A DNA stretch of 64,000 nucleotides from Streptomyces atratus (GTDB taxonomy: Bacteria > Actinomycetota > Actinomycetes > Streptomycetales > Streptomycetaceae). Every line of letters begins with the position of its first letter. Position 1 is the first letter of the stretch. Positions 47,389 through 57,615 of this stretch are shown here, in pieces. The notes under the pieces are model-generated. The model was given only the letters and a program-made list of their open reading frames with translations. It was not told the origin of the DNA and did not search any database. The DNA is taken from NCBI RefSeq assembly GCF_014648655.1, contig NZ_BMRN01000001.1, positions 612,092-676,091 of the forward strand, written 5' to 3'. The position numbers were made by a program, and so were the translations under genes.

Positions 47389-47417
47389 CGGCCCGGCCGC
47401 GGAGGGCGGCCGGGCCG
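47389..47417 (-). terminator. gdhA terminator
   Basis: CGGCCCGGCCGC and GCGGCCGGGCCG form a perfect 12-bp stem around GGAGG, 22 bp past the gdhA stop on the minus strand. Confidence 0.7.
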
Positions 47418-47439
47418 GTGTGGCGTCGGATCGGCCGGA

Positions 47440-48954
<1,515 letters not shown>

Positions 48955-48981
48955 TCACCGCGTCCGTATTCTGGGCCGGGT

Positions 48982-49152
48982 CTACGACTCCGCCGGGCGG
49001 CGCAGCATCCACAGCCGCGCTCCGGACGCGAGGACGACCACGCCGGAGACGACGCTCAGCGCGATGTGCAGACCGCTGTCGTCCATGAAGAAGTTCAGGG
49101 AGACATTCGCGGCGATCGCCGCGCAGAGCACGATCCAGAGCAGTGCTTTCAT
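48982..49152 (-). CDS. Small two-helix membrane protein
   Basis: This 56-residue protein consists mostly of two transmembrane helices (LLWIVLCAAIAANVSLNFF and HIALSVVSGVVVLASGARLW) with a short arginine-rich end. ATG 49152 has GGAAGG upstream. It lies between gdhA and a large membrane-protein gene. I do not recognise a characterised family; similar small proteins occur in many Streptomyces. Confidence 0.65.
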   Translation of the reverse strand: MKALLWIVLCAAIAANVSLNFFMDDSGLHIALSVVSGVVVLASGARLWMLRRPAES

Positions 49153-49291
49153 GAGCTTCGCCTTCCGTTGTCGGGTGATGGATCCATTCTCCCGGCGCGT
49201 ATCCGCCGTCACGAGGGACCGGTCCCCCACATCCGTGGTGTAGCCAGCTGAACCATCATGCGGTTCCAACGGTCCCGCTAGGGTTTGCGAG

Positions 49292-50974
49292 GTGGGGATC
49301 ACCGAGAGAGCTGCGACGCGCGAGCGGGGAGACGAGCGGGTCGGCGCCCGCGTGCGCCGAGCGGTCACGGATCCGGACTCGGCGCGGTGGTGGGTGCCGG
49401 GTCTCGCGGTGCTGGTCGTCGTGCCGTTGTACCTCGTGTGGGCGCTGGTGCTGGCCACCGGCGGCGGTGATCTGGCGGCGCAGTTCGCCTGGGCCGGGTT
49501 CGCGTCCCGGCATCCGGGGTCCGCGTACAACCTCTCCTGGTACGGAGGAACGCACACCGCCAACTACAGCCTGCTGACGCCGCCGCTCATGGCGGTGTTC
49601 GGGGTGCGGGCCGTCACCGTCGCCGCCGGGCTCTGCGGGTCGTGGGCGCTGGGGCGGCTCTGTGTGCGGACCGGGGTGCGGTGGCCGGTCGCGGTCTCGG
49701 TGCTGGGGTCGTTGGTGCTCTGGTGCAATGTCGCGTCCGGGCGTACCACGTTCGCAATGGGCGTGGCGATCGGGCTGGCCGCGCTGTTGTACGTACGACA
49801 CCGTGCGGGTGTCGCCGCGGGCTGCGCGGCGCTGGCGACGGCGGCGAGTCCGGTGGCGGGGCTGTTCCTGGTGGTGGCGGGTGCGGCGTACGGGCTCGAC
49901 CGGCAGTGGCGGCGGGCGGCCGTGCTCCTCGTGCCGCCGTTCGTGGTGGTGGCGGCGACGACATTGCTGTTTCCGTTCACGGGCGAGCAGCCGATGGCTC
50001 CGGGGAAGTTGTGGATGCCGTTGGCCGCCTGCGCGGTCCTGTGGCTCGCGGCGCCGCGCGAGGGCGGCTGGCGGGTGGTCCGGTTCGCGAGCGTGGTGTA
50101 CGCGGCCGGTGTCGTCCTGACTTTCCTGATCCCCTCGCCCATCGGGACGAATGTGGAGCGGCTGGTGGGGGTGGCCGGTCCGCCCGTGCTGCTCGCGGCG
50201 GCACCGGCCGCCCTGGCGGGCTGGGCGCGGGGCGGACTGCTGCCGCGGGTGCGGGCGGTCGTGCTCGTCGGGATGCTGGCGTTCAACACCGGCTGGCTGG
50301 TCGACAAGACCGATGACGATCTGCGGGTCTCCACCACCGTGCCCACCTGGGCGGCGCACACCGACGGTGTGGTCGCCGAGCTGCGACGGCTCGGTGCCGA
50401 ACGGACCCGGGTGGAGGTCGTACCGGCCCGAAACCACCGGGAGGCGTCCGTGCTCGCGCCGCATGTGAACATGGCGCGCGGCTGGAACCGGCAGCTCGAC
50501 GTGGAGCGCGGGCGGCTTTTCTACGGGGGAAAGCCGACCCCGGCGGCGTACCGCGCCTGGCTGGACCGGTGGGGCGTGGGTCTCGTGGTGCTGCACAACG
50601 GCAGGCCGGACGGCCCGGCCGTGGCGGAGGCGGAGATCGTCCGGCGCGGGACCGACTGGCTGGAGCCGGTGTGGCAGGACGCGGGGTGGCGGATCTACCG
50701 GGTGCGGGACGCCGTCCCGCTGGTCTCCGCGCCGGGCACCGTCGTACGCGGGGACGACGCCTCGCTGGTGGTACGGATGCCCGCCGCCGGATCGGTGACG
50801 GTACGGATCGCGTACTCGCCCTGGCTGCGGGCCGATGGCGGCGGGTGCGTACGGCAGGACGGCGAGTGGACGCAGCTCACGGTGGAACGGGGCGGCGAGT
50901 ACCGGCTGGACTCGCACTACCGGCTGTGGCCGTCCGGGGCTTGCCGGCGGACGCTGCTCGGCAGTCAGTGGTGA
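49292..50974 (+). CDS. Polytopic membrane protein, GT-C glycosyltransferase-like
   Basis: This 560-residue protein has about ten transmembrane helices in the first ~340 residues. An external alpha/beta region follows (~350-560; RGWNRQLDVERGRLFYGGKP, WLDRWGVGLVVLHNG). The early acidic loop GGGDLAAQF and the topology are reminiscent of GT-C polyprenyl-phosphate-sugar glycosyltransferases, but the diagnostic catalytic residues cannot be confirmed. GTG 49292 is a tentative start. It stands alone, convergent with the next gene. Confidence 0.65.
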   Translation: MGITERAATRERGDERVGARVRRAVTDPDSARWWVPGLAVLVVVPLYLVWALVLATGGGDLAAQFAWAGFASRHPGSAYNLSWYGGTHTANYSLLTPPLMAVFGVRAVTVAAGLCGSWALGRLCVRTGVRWPVAVSVLGSLVLWCNVASGRTTFAMGVAIGLAALLYVRHRAGVAAGCAALATAASPVAGLFLVVAGAAYGLDRQWRRAAVLLVPPFVVVAATTLLFPFTGEQPMAPGKLWMPLAACAVLWLAAPREGGWRVVRFASVVYAAGVVLTFLIPSPIGTNVERLVGVAGPPVLLAAAPAALAGWARGGLLPRVRAVVLVGMLAFNTGWLVDKTDDDLRVSTTVPTWAAHTDGVVAELRRLGAERTRVEVVPARNHREASVLAPHVNMARGWNRQLDVERGRLFYGGKPTPAAYRAWLDRWGVGLVVLHNGRPDGPAVAEAEIVRRGTDWLEPVWQDAGWRIYRVRDAVPLVSAPGTVVRGDDASLVVRMPAAGSVTVRIAYSPWLRADGGGCVRQDGEWTQLTVERGGEYRLDSHYRLWPSGACRRTLLGSQW

Positions 50975-50989
50975 CGCCGAGGCCGCGGT

Positions 50990-51502
50990 TCAGTCGGTGA
51001 CTCCGAGGTCCTGACGCATCAGTTCCCGCATCGTGTCGAGGCAGGGGTCGGCCGCTCTCAGGTCCTCCAGGGCCCGTTCGACGCTCTCGCCGTCACGGGC
51101 GAGGCCCCGGTCGAGGCGTTTGATGGCGGCGTCACCGGCGGCGAGGACCCGGTTGAGGTCGCGGGACGCCTGCAGTATCCGTTCGGGGACGATCATCTGA
51201 GCCTCGGCGTAGCGGTCGCGGTGGTCGAGGCGGGCCTCTTCGAGCTGGGCACGTTCCTGCTCGGTGTAGACGTCGTCGCGGATGCGGTGCAGGGCGTCCT
51301 TGAGGAGTGTGTGGAACTGCCGGGAGGCCCGGTTCATGGCCGTGTACTGGGCACGCCGCTCCTCGAACTTCCGCTGCTCACCGACCAGTCGGGCCTCTTC
51401 GGCGCGCTGGCGTACGGTCAGCCGCTGTGCGAGAAACGGGGAGAAGAGGGTGCCGAGCACCCCGACTACTGCGGTGATCATGGCGGTGATGGCGGCGGTC
51501 AT
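50990..51502 (-). CDS. Membrane-anchored coiled-coil protein of unknown function
   Basis: This 170-residue protein has one N-terminal membrane helix (AAITAMITAVVGVLGTLFSP) and a largely coiled-coil cytoplasmic part rich in Arg/Glu (RQRAEEARLVGEQRKFEERR, EEARLDHRDRYAEAQMIVPE). It resembles small actinobacterial proteins found near defence or stress genes but was not assigned. ATG 51502 lacks a strong ribosome site. It is convergent with the polytopic protein gene (15 bp) and divergent from an RDD-family gene. Confidence 0.6.
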   Translation of the reverse strand: MTAAITAMITAVVGVLGTLFSPFLAQRLTVRQRAEEARLVGEQRKFEERRAQYTAMNRASRQFHTLLKDALHRIRDDVYTEQERAQLEEARLDHRDRYAEAQMIVPERILQASRDLNRVLAAGDAAIKRLDRGLARDGESVERALEDLRAADPCLDTMRELMRQDLGVTD

Positions 51503-51585
51503 GACTGCGAGATTAATGCGGCGTACGGGGCGGCAGGAGAGCGGTCCCGGGCACACGGTGACGGGTAATCGGACATGATGCCGTC

Positions 51586-52209
51586 ATGACCACGTCGCCG
51601 GGGCACAGACGTAACCGAAGCTGTTCCGGGCCGGCCTTACCGGCCGTCCGCACACCGCCCGGACCGGGGTACCCGGGACCCGCCGGACCGTACGCCCATC
51701 CGGCTCTCCCGCCCGTCCCCGGGCAGCGCGCCGCGCCCCGAATCCCACCGCGCGTGGGCGACATGCGCCGCTATCTCGCCGTCGGCCTCGACTGCTACCT
51801 CTGCCTGGTCACCGGCGGCTTACTGGCCCGGCCGCATGTGCACACGGCCGGCATCCCCGAGACCGTCGGTCTGCTGCTCGGCCCGACGCTCGCGTTCTCG
51901 TTCCTCAACCAGGTGGTCCTCACCGCGATCGCCGGGGGCGGCGCGGGCAAACTGATCATGGGGATACGGGTGATCGGACTGCCCGACGCCGGGCGCCCGG
52001 GGCCCTGCCGGCTGGTGCGGCGCTGGTTGTACGGACTGTGCCGGCTGCCGCTGCAACCCTGGTACGCCCTGCGCTCGTACCTCGCGGGCCCCGGCGTCCT
52101 TGCCCTCAGCGCCTTCTGGAGCAGCGGGAACGACGATCCGGTGGGCCTGCGCCAGGTCCGCCACAGCGACCTCATCGCTCACCGGCATGCCGCAGCCGGA
52201 CACCGCTGA
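51586..52209 (+). CDS. RDD-family membrane protein
   Basis: This 207-residue protein has a proline-rich cytoplasmic N-terminus of ~55 residues and an RDD domain. The family Arg and Asp appear in RYLAVGLDCYLCL, and the second conserved block is GKLIMGIRVIGLP. About three transmembrane helices are predicted. RDD proteins are putative small transporters. ATG 51586 has no strong ribosome site. It is convergent with an ABC ATPase gene across a hairpin. Confidence 0.8.
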   Translation: MTTSPGHRRNRSCSGPALPAVRTPPGPGYPGPAGPYAHPALPPVPGQRAAPRIPPRVGDMRRYLAVGLDCYLCLVTGGLLARPHVHTAGIPETVGLLLGPTLAFSFLNQVVLTAIAGGGAGKLIMGIRVIGLPDAGRPGPCRLVRRWLYGLCRLPLQPWYALRSYLAGPGVLALSAFWSSGNDDPVGLRQVRHSDLIAHRHAAAGHR

Positions 52210-52292
52210 GGCCGGGCCGCGCCACCTGCGGCAGACGTACCGGACCACCACCGACGGCCTGACCGGCCGAACCGCTGCCACCGGTCGACAGC

Positions 52293-52320
52293 GGGGCGCC
52301 CGCCGGACGGCCGGCGCCCC
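52293..52320. terminator. Terminator between RDD gene and ABC ATPase gene
   Basis: GGGGCGCCCGCC and GGCCGGCGCCCC form a 12-bp stem with one mismatch and a GGAC loop, placed between two convergent genes. Confidence 0.65.
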
Positions 52321-52332
52321 GCACGTCCTTCC

Positions 52333-53016
52333 TCAGGCCGCCGCGTTCTCCGTGATCGTGACCCTGCCCTTGCGAATCGTCGCCAGCCGTGGCGCACGCC
52401 GGGCGATGGCGCTGTCGTGCGTGACCATGATGAAGGTCAGGCCGTGCTCCTTCCACATGGTCTCCAGTACCTCCATGACCTCGTCGCGCATCGACTCGTC
52501 GAGGTTGCCGGTGGGTTCGTCGGCGAGCAGCACCTTCGGCTGCTTGACCAGGGCCCGCGCGATCGCCACGCGCTGCTGCTGGCCCCCGGACATCTCGCCG
52601 GGCAGATGCCCGAGCCGTTCACCGAGTCCGACGGAGTCCAGTGCCTCGGCGGCCCGCCTGCGCCGTTCGGCCGCCTTGCCGCCGAGCGGTACGAGTGCGG
52701 TCTCGACGTTCTCCTGGGCGGTGAGCGTCGGGATGAGGTTGAAGCTCTGGAAGACGAAGCCGATGTTCTGCGCGCGCACTGTGGTGAGCCTGGCCTCGCT
52801 GAGCTTCGCGAGGTCCACACCGTCGAGTTCGACGCTACCGCTCGTGGGGCGGTCGAGGCCGCCGAGCATCTGCAGCAGCGTGGACTTGCCACCGCCGGTG
52901 GGGCCCTGGATGACCAGCCGGCCGCCGTCCTCGATGGTCAGATCGACACCGTCGAGCGCGTGGACGGTGGTCTTGCCGCGCGTATAGCGCTTGGTGACGT
53001 CTCTGAGTGTGTACAT
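52333..53016 (-). CDS. ABC transporter ATP-binding protein (MacB/LolD type)
   Basis: This 227-residue ATPase has Walker A GPTGGGKST, signature MSGGQQQRVAIARAL, Walker B KVLLADEPTGNLDE and the MacB-type SFNLIPTLTAQENVE segment. It powers the FtsX-like permease encoded just upstream (45 bp). Such pairs act in mechanotransmission, lipid or peptide handling at the membrane rather than classical solute import. ATG 53016 has AGGAG seven bases upstream. Confidence 0.93.
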   Translation of the reverse strand: MYTLRDVTKRYTRGKTTVHALDGVDLTIEDGGRLVIQGPTGGGKSTLLQMLGGLDRPTSGSVELDGVDLAKLSEARLTTVRAQNIGFVFQSFNLIPTLTAQENVETALVPLGGKAAERRRRAAEALDSVGLGERLGHLPGEMSGGQQQRVAIARALVKQPKVLLADEPTGNLDESMRDEVMEVLETMWKEHGLTFIMVTHDSAIARRAPRLATIRKGRVTITENAAA

Positions 53017-53061
53017 GGGTCAACTCCTGCTGGAACAAAGTGGGGTGGGACGCCGGGTGGG

Positions 53062-54519
53062 CTATTCGACGCGGCGCAGGGCGTCGGCGGGGCGCAGCCG
53101 GGAGGCCCGCCAGCCGCCGAACGCACCGGCGATCAGCCCGCCCGCCACGGCCAGCGCGACGGCGATCAGGATGGTGGAGAGCGAGACGGGTGCGGTCAGC
53201 GCGACATCGAGCGTCCTGGACGCGCTCGGCCCGCCCGGTCCGCCCATGAACCGGCCGCCGCCCATGCCGACGCCCGAGGAGCCGAGTTGTGCGGTGAGGG
53301 TGGGGCTGACGGCGGTCACGACGTACGCACCGGCGAGACCGACGGCGATGCCGAGTACTCCGCCCAGCAGTCCGTTGACGAGTGCCTCGCCGACGACCTG
53401 GCGGGTGACCCGGCCGCTCTTCCAGCCGAGCGCCTTGAGGGTGCCGAACTCTCGTACCCGGCGGCTGACCGCCGAGGAGGTGAGCAGGCCGGCCACCAGG
53501 AAGGCGGCGGTCAGGACCGCGATCGACAGCCATTTGCCGACGCCGGAGGCCAGGTCGGAGGCGGTGGAGAGGGAGCCGGAGACGGTGTCGGCGAGATCGG
53601 CGGAGGTGGTGACGGTCGTACCGGAGACGTTCTTCTGGATGGTGGACTTGACGTGGTCGATCTGCTGCGAGTCCGAGGCCTTCACATAGACCGTGGTGAC
53701 CTTGTTCTTCGAGTCGGCGAGCGTCTGCGCCTGCTTCAGCGGGATGTAGAGGTTGGCGGCGGCGTCACCGCTGTCGGCGGTCGAGACCCCGACGATCGTG
53801 AACTCGGTGCCGTGGATGGTCACGGTCTTGCCGACCGCGAGCTTCTTCTCCTTGGCGTACGCGGAGTCCACGACGGCGACCTCGGCGTCGGTCTCGGACG
53901 CCTTGAACGTACGCCCCTTGGTGATCTTCGACGAGGTCAGCGGGCCGAGGGCCTGCTCGGTGACGTCGGTGCCGTACACGGTGTAGGAGTTGACGTCGAA
54001 GGAGGCGCCGCCGCCCCTCACCTCGCCCTGCGGCTGTGTGCTGCCGCCCTCTCCGCCGGGGCCGCTCGGGCCGCCCTGGGCCGGGCCGCCCTCCTGCCGG
54101 AACTCGCCGCGCTTGAACTGGCCGTCGACCTTCATGACGTTCAGGCTGAGTCCGCCGACGGCGTCCGCTACCCCGTCCTGCTTGCCGATCGTGTCGACGG
54201 TGGAGGAGGCCAGCGTCTGGAAGCCCTGGACCAGGACCCGGTCGCTGCTCTGGTTCGAGTCGTCGTCGTTGCCCTTGGCGTCGAACTCGAACTTCGGGCG
54301 CCCGCTGCCGGAACCGGGAGCGGCGGCGGCCTTGGTGACCGTCATGTCCGTACCGAGGCCGTACAGCGATTCCAGGACCTTGTCCTGGGCCTTGCTCATG
54401 CCGGAGGAGACCGAGCTGACGATGATGACCAGCGCGATGCCCAGGGCCAGTCCCGAGGCGACGACCAGCGCCGCCTTTCTGCGGCGGCGCAGCTCGCGCC
54501 GGAGGTAGGTGAAGAACAT
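53062..54519 (-). CDS. ABC transporter permease (FtsX/MacB type)
   Basis: This 485-residue permease has an N-terminal transmembrane helix (KAALVVASGLALGIALVIIV). A large extracytoplasmic MacB-like domain (~45-330) includes a glycine/proline-rich insertion near 140-160 (GGPAQGGPSGPGGEGGS). Three C-terminal helices of the FtsX domain follow. It is coupled to the downstream ATPase. The upstream L,D-transpeptidase gene has its own terminator between, so it is probably a separate unit. Confidence 0.9.
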   Translation of the reverse strand: MFFTYLRRELRRRRKAALVVASGLALGIALVIIVSSVSSGMSKAQDKVLESLYGLGTDMTVTKAAAAPGSGSGRPKFEFDAKGNDDDSNQSSDRVLVQGFQTLASSTVDTIGKQDGVADAVGGLSLNVMKVDGQFKRGEFRQEGGPAQGGPSGPGGEGGSTQPQGEVRGGGASFDVNSYTVYGTDVTEQALGPLTSSKITKGRTFKASETDAEVAVVDSAYAKEKKLAVGKTVTIHGTEFTIVGVSTADSGDAAANLYIPLKQAQTLADSKNKVTTVYVKASDSQQIDHVKSTIQKNVSGTTVTTSADLADTVSGSLSTASDLASGVGKWLSIAVLTAAFLVAGLLTSSAVSRRVREFGTLKALGWKSGRVTRQVVGEALVNGLLGGVLGIAVGLAGAYVVTAVSPTLTAQLGSSGVGMGGGRFMGGPGGPSASRTLDVALTAPVSLSTILIAVALAVAGGLIAGAFGGWRASRLRPADALRRVE

Positions 54520-54596
54520 GGCGCGAGGCTAGGGACGGGGCGTGATGGTGAGATAAGGCCACGGTAAGAGCCGGATGAGAACGCCTGCGAACGCCA

Positions 54597-54643
54597 CAGG
54601 CGGCGGCGCCGCGGATCCGAGGGGATCCGGGTGCCGCCGCCTG
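54597..54643 (-). terminator. Terminator of the L,D-transpeptidase gene
   Basis: CAGGCGGCGGC (54597-54607) pairs with GCCGCCGCCTG (54633-54643), with an inner GGATCC pairing. It lies 43 bp past the stop. Confidence 0.6.
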
Positions 54644-54685
54644 CGTACGGGGATTCGGTACTGCGGGAGGGGAGGTGCGTGCGGG

Positions 54686-55930
54686 TCAGGCCTGGGAGCC
54701 CGCCGTCCACTGGGCCCAGCTCATGTTCCAGCCGTTGAGGCCGTTGTCGGGGGTGATGGTCTTGTCCGGGGAGTTCTTGACGATGACCACGTCGCCGACG
54801 AGGGAGTTGTTGTAGAACCAGGCGGCGGGCTGGTTGGCGTCGTTCGCGCCCTTCACGTCGGCGAGGCCGACACAGCCGTGGCTGGTGTTGGCGCTGCCGA
54901 AGATCGACCGCGCGCCCCAGTAGTTGCCGTGGATGAAGGTGCCCGAGGTGGACAGCCGCATGGCGTGCGGCACGTCCTTGATGTCGTACTCGCCCTTGCC
55001 GTCGGAGTCGGTGAAGCCGACCGTCGCGCCGTTCATCCGGGTCTCCTTGAACTTCTCGGAGATCACCATCTGCCCGTTGTACGTGGGGTTGGCGGAGGAG
55101 CCGGAAGAGATCGGGATGGTCTTGATCGTCTTGCCGTCCTGGGTGACGGTCATCATCTTCGTGTTGGCGTCGACCGTCGAGACCTGGTTGCGGCCGACCT
55201 TGAAGGTGACCGTCTTCTGCTGCACACCGAAGACGCCGTCCGCGCCCTCGACGCCGTCCAGCGCGAGCTTCAGCGTGACGGTGGAGCCGCCCTGCCAGTA
55301 CTGCTCGGGGCGCAGGTCGAGACGCTGCGAGTTGAACCAGTGGCCGACGACTTCCTGACCGCTGCTGGACGACACGGTGATTGCGTCCTGGACGGCCTTC
55401 TTGTCCGTGATCGGCTTGTTGAAGTTGATCGAGACCGGCATGCCGACGCCGACGGTGGAGCCGTCCTCGGGCGTGAAGTTGCCTATGAAGCTGTTGGCGG
55501 GCGACACGGTGGTGAACGAGGAGTTCTCGTGCGCCTCGCGGCCCTTGGAGTCCTTGGCCGCCGCATTGATCTTGTAGGTGGTCGAGCGCTCCAGCTGGAC
55601 GTCCGGCTTCCAGCTCTTGCCGTCGGCGGCGAGCGTGCCCTTGACGGTCGCACCGGCCGACGTGGTCATGGTGACCTGGGACAGCGTGCCCTTGGTGACG
55701 GTGACCTTGGCGTCGTTGTTGATGCTCGCGTTGGTCGCACCGTTCTTCGGCGCGATGGTGATCTGCGCCTCCGACGCGTCCTGGGCGGCTGCCTTGTCGA
55801 CCTCGGCCGCCTGCGACTTCTTCGAGCCCTCGGCGCTCGCGCCGTTGTCGTTACAGGCAGTGAGCACCAGAACGCCACCGAGCAGTGCGGACGCGGCCAT
55901 CAGGCCCTTGCGCCGCTTGCTGTCCGTCAT
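54686..55930 (-). CDS. L,D-transpeptidase lipoprotein with Ig-like domains
   Basis: This 414-residue lipoprotein has the lipobox LVLTAC with Cys26. Two Ig-like domains (~60-150 and ~155-255) precede the YkuD catalytic domain, with HGNYW and the active-site SHGCVGLAD (Cys near 353). It forms 3-3 cross-links in peptidoglycan outside the membrane, as in actinobacterial Ldt(Mt2)-type enzymes. ATG 55930 has GGAGA eight bases upstream; ATG 55945 is in frame but less well placed. It is probably monocistronic. Confidence 0.92.
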   Translation of the reverse strand: MTDSKRRKGLMAASALLGGVLVLTACNDNGASAEGSKKSQAAEVDKAAAQDASEAQITIAPKNGATNASINNDAKVTVTKGTLSQVTMTTSAGATVKGTLAADGKSWKPDVQLERSTTYKINAAAKDSKGREAHENSSFTTVSPANSFIGNFTPEDGSTVGVGMPVSINFNKPITDKKAVQDAITVSSSSGQEVVGHWFNSQRLDLRPEQYWQGGSTVTLKLALDGVEGADGVFGVQQKTVTFKVGRNQVSTVDANTKMMTVTQDGKTIKTIPISSGSSANPTYNGQMVISEKFKETRMNGATVGFTDSDGKGEYDIKDVPHAMRLSTSGTFIHGNYWGARSIFGSANTSHGCVGLADVKGANDANQPAAWFYNNSLVGDVVIVKNSPDKTITPDNGLNGWNMSWAQWTAGSQA

Positions 55931-56134
55931 CACACGTTTCTCCATCGTTGCCTAATCCCCAAAAACCCCGAGCAGAGCCGCCGACGACCGGCGAAACCCG
56001 TCAATGTTCCTAGAACCCATGGAAGGGGTCTTCCGTTCCACATCCAAGAGAGATGTGGGGAACAACACTCATCGACGCATCCGCGTCGGCGGTGGTTCCC
56101 GGTGCCGGTCACGTATACACGGCCGGTACGCACG

Positions 56135-56169
56135 ACGGCCCCGGTACGCGGAAAGCGGGCCGGGGCCGT
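56135..56169 (-). terminator. Terminator of the acidic-protein gene
   Basis: ACGGCCCCGG and CCGGGGCCGT form a perfect 10-bp stem, 14 bp past the stop of the gene at 56183-56596. Confidence 0.65.
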
Positions 56170-56182
56170 GGCTCACCGCCTG

Positions 56183-56596
56183 CTAGATCCGCCGCTCCGC
56201 ACCGCCGCTCGCGCCGCTGTGCTCGCCGTCGTCCTCACCATTGTGCGGGACGTCGCCGTCGCCCCCCTCGTCGTCCTCGTCGTCGAGGTCCCAGTCGTCC
56301 GGGGCGTCCGGGTCGTAGTCGACGCTCTCGCTGCTCCAGGACGCCTGGGTGAGCTCGACCCCCGGCACCTCGCTGACCAGGTCGAACGGATCGATGAGGG
56401 AGGCGAGGGCCTCCGCTCCGTCCTCCCGTACGGCCGCCTCGGCCTGCATGCGTTCCTCGGCGGACTCGCCGCCGGGCTCCCCGTACTCGGCGGCGATGGA
56501 CTCCAGTGCGGTACCGCTGAGGGCGGCGGGGTCCGTGATCTCCAGCACCATTTCGACCTGAAGTCGAACAAACCGTGATGTCTCAGAAGTGCTCAT
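56183..56596 (-). CDS. Acidic protein of unknown function
   Basis: This 137-residue cytoplasmic protein has an N-terminal folded part (RFVRLQVEMVLEITDPAALS) and a strongly acidic low-complexity tail (DPDAPDDWDLDDEDDEGGDG). No membrane segment or known domain was recognised; similar proteins are annotated as hypothetical in Streptomyces. ATG 56596 is clear. It has its own terminator. Confidence 0.75.
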   Translation of the reverse strand: MSTSETSRFVRLQVEMVLEITDPAALSGTALESIAAEYGEPGGESAEERMQAEAAVREDGAEALASLIDPFDLVSEVPGVELTQASWSSESVDYDPDAPDDWDLDDEDDEGGDGDVPHNGEDDGEHSGASGGAERRI

Positions 56597-56704
56597 ATGC
56601 CGGAGCGTAAGCTCCCCGCCCTCGCGACTTTCCTGCGACCCGCTGCTTTCACTAGCATCGGCGTACAGGCCTAACTCACGGCTGTGACAAGGGGGATCGA
56701 TTCC

Positions 56705-56992
56705 GTGGCCGCTGCTCTCCGCCCGCTTCTGACCGCCACCGCTGCGGGCACGTTGCTGGCCGCCCTGTGGTTCGTACCGTCCGCCAATGCGACGGACGAG
56801 TCGGCCGGCACGCCGGGCGCACAGAGCCGACGGGTGACTGCCGCCGTGGACACCGCGGCCGGTCCGAGGCTCGCGGACACCGGGACCGGGGTCGACACCA
56901 CCCCGTATCTGATCGGCGGCACGGCGTTCCTGGGCATCGGCGCAGCGTTCGTCACCTACTCGGCACGCCGCGCCGACGCCCTGTCCGTCTGA
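56705..56992 (+). CDS. Very small LAxTG sortase substrate
   Basis: This 95-residue protein has a signal peptide (ending PSANA) and an LADTG sorting motif. A hydrophobic helix (PYLIGGTAFLGIGAAFVTY) and a basic tail (SARRA) follow. LAxTG is the motif used by class E sortases of Streptomyces. After both cleavages only about 30 residues would remain attached to the wall. GTG 56705 has AAGGGGGA eight bases upstream; GTG 56684 is in frame but lies before that site. Confidence 0.75.
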   Translation: MAAALRPLLTATAAGTLLAALWFVPSANATDESAGTPGAQSRRVTAAVDTAAGPRLADTGTGVDTTPYLIGGTAFLGIGAAFVTYSARRADALSV

Positions 56993-57221
56993 ATTTTCTG
57001 TGGGTCCTACCAGCCGGGATCACGCCGTGTGCCTATGCCAGTACATGGCGATGCGCGTGCACAACGGTGCGACGGGCTGTCGGGCGTCCCCGTGCGTCCT
57101 TCGGCGGACCGGACTCGGCTCCGACGCCGTCGAGGCCGCTCGCCATAGGGGATTCATAGATGCTTCCCGGATCATGTTCCGGCACTGACCGATCGGATCC
57201 GTGATGACGAGGGAGGCGGTT

Positions 57222-57605
57222 ATGAGCGACAGGACGCCCCATGATGCCGACGGCCGCGACAGCGACGAGCTGCTGGCGGAACTGGAGAAGGAGATCACGT
57301 CCTGGATGGACCAGGGGGGTATGAATCTGATGGCCGTCCTGAACAACCAGAGCGTCTCCGACGAGGCGACCACCAAGGACGCCATCAGGGACCTTGTGCA
57401 GCAGGACGGCTTCGGCGGGCCCGAGACCGCCGTCAGCACCTCGGGACTTCTCGGCCGACGGGACATCGGCTCCAGCACCCGGTGGAGCAATCTGCTGGCC
57501 GCCTACATCGACTCCCTGAGCTGTTCGCTGCTGCCGCACCCCGGCGACGGGGACGCCATGGTGTCGTTCGGCCTCGACGAGGGGCACGCGGGCGGTTGCG
57601 GCTGA
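57222..57605 (+). CDS. Unrecognised 127-residue protein
   Basis: The start is well supported (GGGAGG before ATG 57222). The N-terminus is acidic and helical (SDELLAELEKEITSWMDQGG). The middle is Ser/Thr-rich, and the C-terminus reads YIDSLSCSLLPHPGDGDAMV then SFGLDEGHAGGCG. There is no signal peptide or membrane helix. It is convergent with the SARP gene (10 bp apart), beside the probable metabolite cluster. I cannot assign a family. Confidence 0.6.
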   Translation: MSDRTPHDADGRDSDELLAELEKEITSWMDQGGMNLMAVLNNQSVSDEATTKDAIRDLVQQDGFGGPETAVSTSGLLGRRDIGSSTRWSNLLAAYIDSLSCSLLPHPGDGDAMVSFGLDEGHAGGCG

Positions 57606-57615
57606 CCGCTTCCCG

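Larger units (their letters stand above)
47055..47439. other. Intergenic region between exported protein and gdhA
   Basis: Two terminators bracket about 290 bp in which I see no supportable gene. One frame contains GHHTGKITIYGWSTDSSSTN before decaying, which might be a trace of a lost gene, but the signal is too weak to name. Confidence 0.4.

Noticed and set aside
47100..47390. Possible small gene encoding a GKITIYGWSTDSSS segment
   Set aside because: The frame is short, lacks a ribosome site and breaks quickly, so the evidence is too weak for a gene call.
57222..57605. RiPP precursor beside the cluster
   Set aside because: No maturation enzyme (cyclase, radical SAM, YcaO or LanM type) is nearby and the protein is long for a precursor.
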